DNA of 23,168 nt from an uncultured Christensenella sp. GTDB taxonomy: Bacteria; Bacillota; Clostridia; Christensenellales; UBA1242. How positions within the stretch are numbered: position 1 is the first letter of the stretch; each line of letters opens with the position of its first letter. The DNA is taken from NCBI GenBank assembly GCA_905195085.1, contig CAJJUK010000025.1:1-23168 (forward strand), written 5' to 3'. Position numbers and translations under genes: made by a program. Positions 23,166-23,168 of the stretch are shown here, in pieces. The notes under the pieces were generated by a model that ran no database searches, was not told where the DNA came from, and saw only the letters and a list, made by a program, of their open reading frames with translations.

Positions 23166-23168
23166 ATA

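Overview
This is a low-GC bacterial chromosome segment, most likely from an uncultured, gut-type Clostridia (Bacillota). The evidence is a set of housekeeping genes arranged much as in Firmicutes: rpsF-ssb-rpsR, mrnC-rlmB followed by a SigH-type sigma factor, and DUF1385/prmC/prfA close to rpmE. Shine-Dalgarno sites are strong, promoters are of the sigma-A type, intrinsic terminators are abundant, and L31 and S18 keep zinc-binding cysteines. TGA is used as a stop (trpF), so the standard bacterial code applies. I see no CRISPR array, insertion sequence, rRNA or complete mobile element.

Layout. 1-575: a small two-helix membrane protein that resembles a type IV secretion pilin, with its own promoter and terminator. 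606-3546 (minus): prfA preceded by one gene that fuses a DUF1385 membrane domain to the release-factor methyltransferase PrmC. 3540-4956 (plus): two unknown soluble proteins sharing an N-terminal motif, driven by a near-consensus promoter. They sit between rpmE and DUF1385-prmC, which are normally adjacent in Clostridia. 4989-6362 (minus): operon rpsF-ssb-rpsR-rpmE with a hairpin-bearing leader. 6421-7083 (minus): one unknown gene. 7095-9873 (minus): secA. 9981-15147 (plus): a 1703-residue protein with an intact aldo/keto reductase domain, repeated beta-rich modules, a membrane hairpin and a long coiled coil. I know of no described family with this architecture.

15214-18072 (plus): ychF-mrnC-rlmB-sigH, tightly packed. 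18112-20060 (plus): glnS plus a 51-residue protein that was too short for standard ORF calling. 20112-20971 (plus): an eight-helix membrane protein whose promoter suggests a leaderless transcript. 20992-21863 (minus): initiator tRNA-fMet, a terminator, then an orphan TrpF homologue. 21884-23065 (minus): a Fic-domain protein with a degenerate catalytic motif. A plus-strand promoter at the right edge points to a gene outside the window.

Most of the window is translation and secretion machinery: release factor and its methylase, ribosomal proteins, rRNA processing and methylation, initiator tRNA, glutaminyl-tRNA synthetase and SecA. The accessory genes between these blocks are the interesting part: the giant reductase/coiled-coil protein, the paralogous pair, the pilin-like protein, the Fic protein and the membrane proteins. 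The giant protein is the best candidate for something undescribed. No gap exceeds 300 bases.
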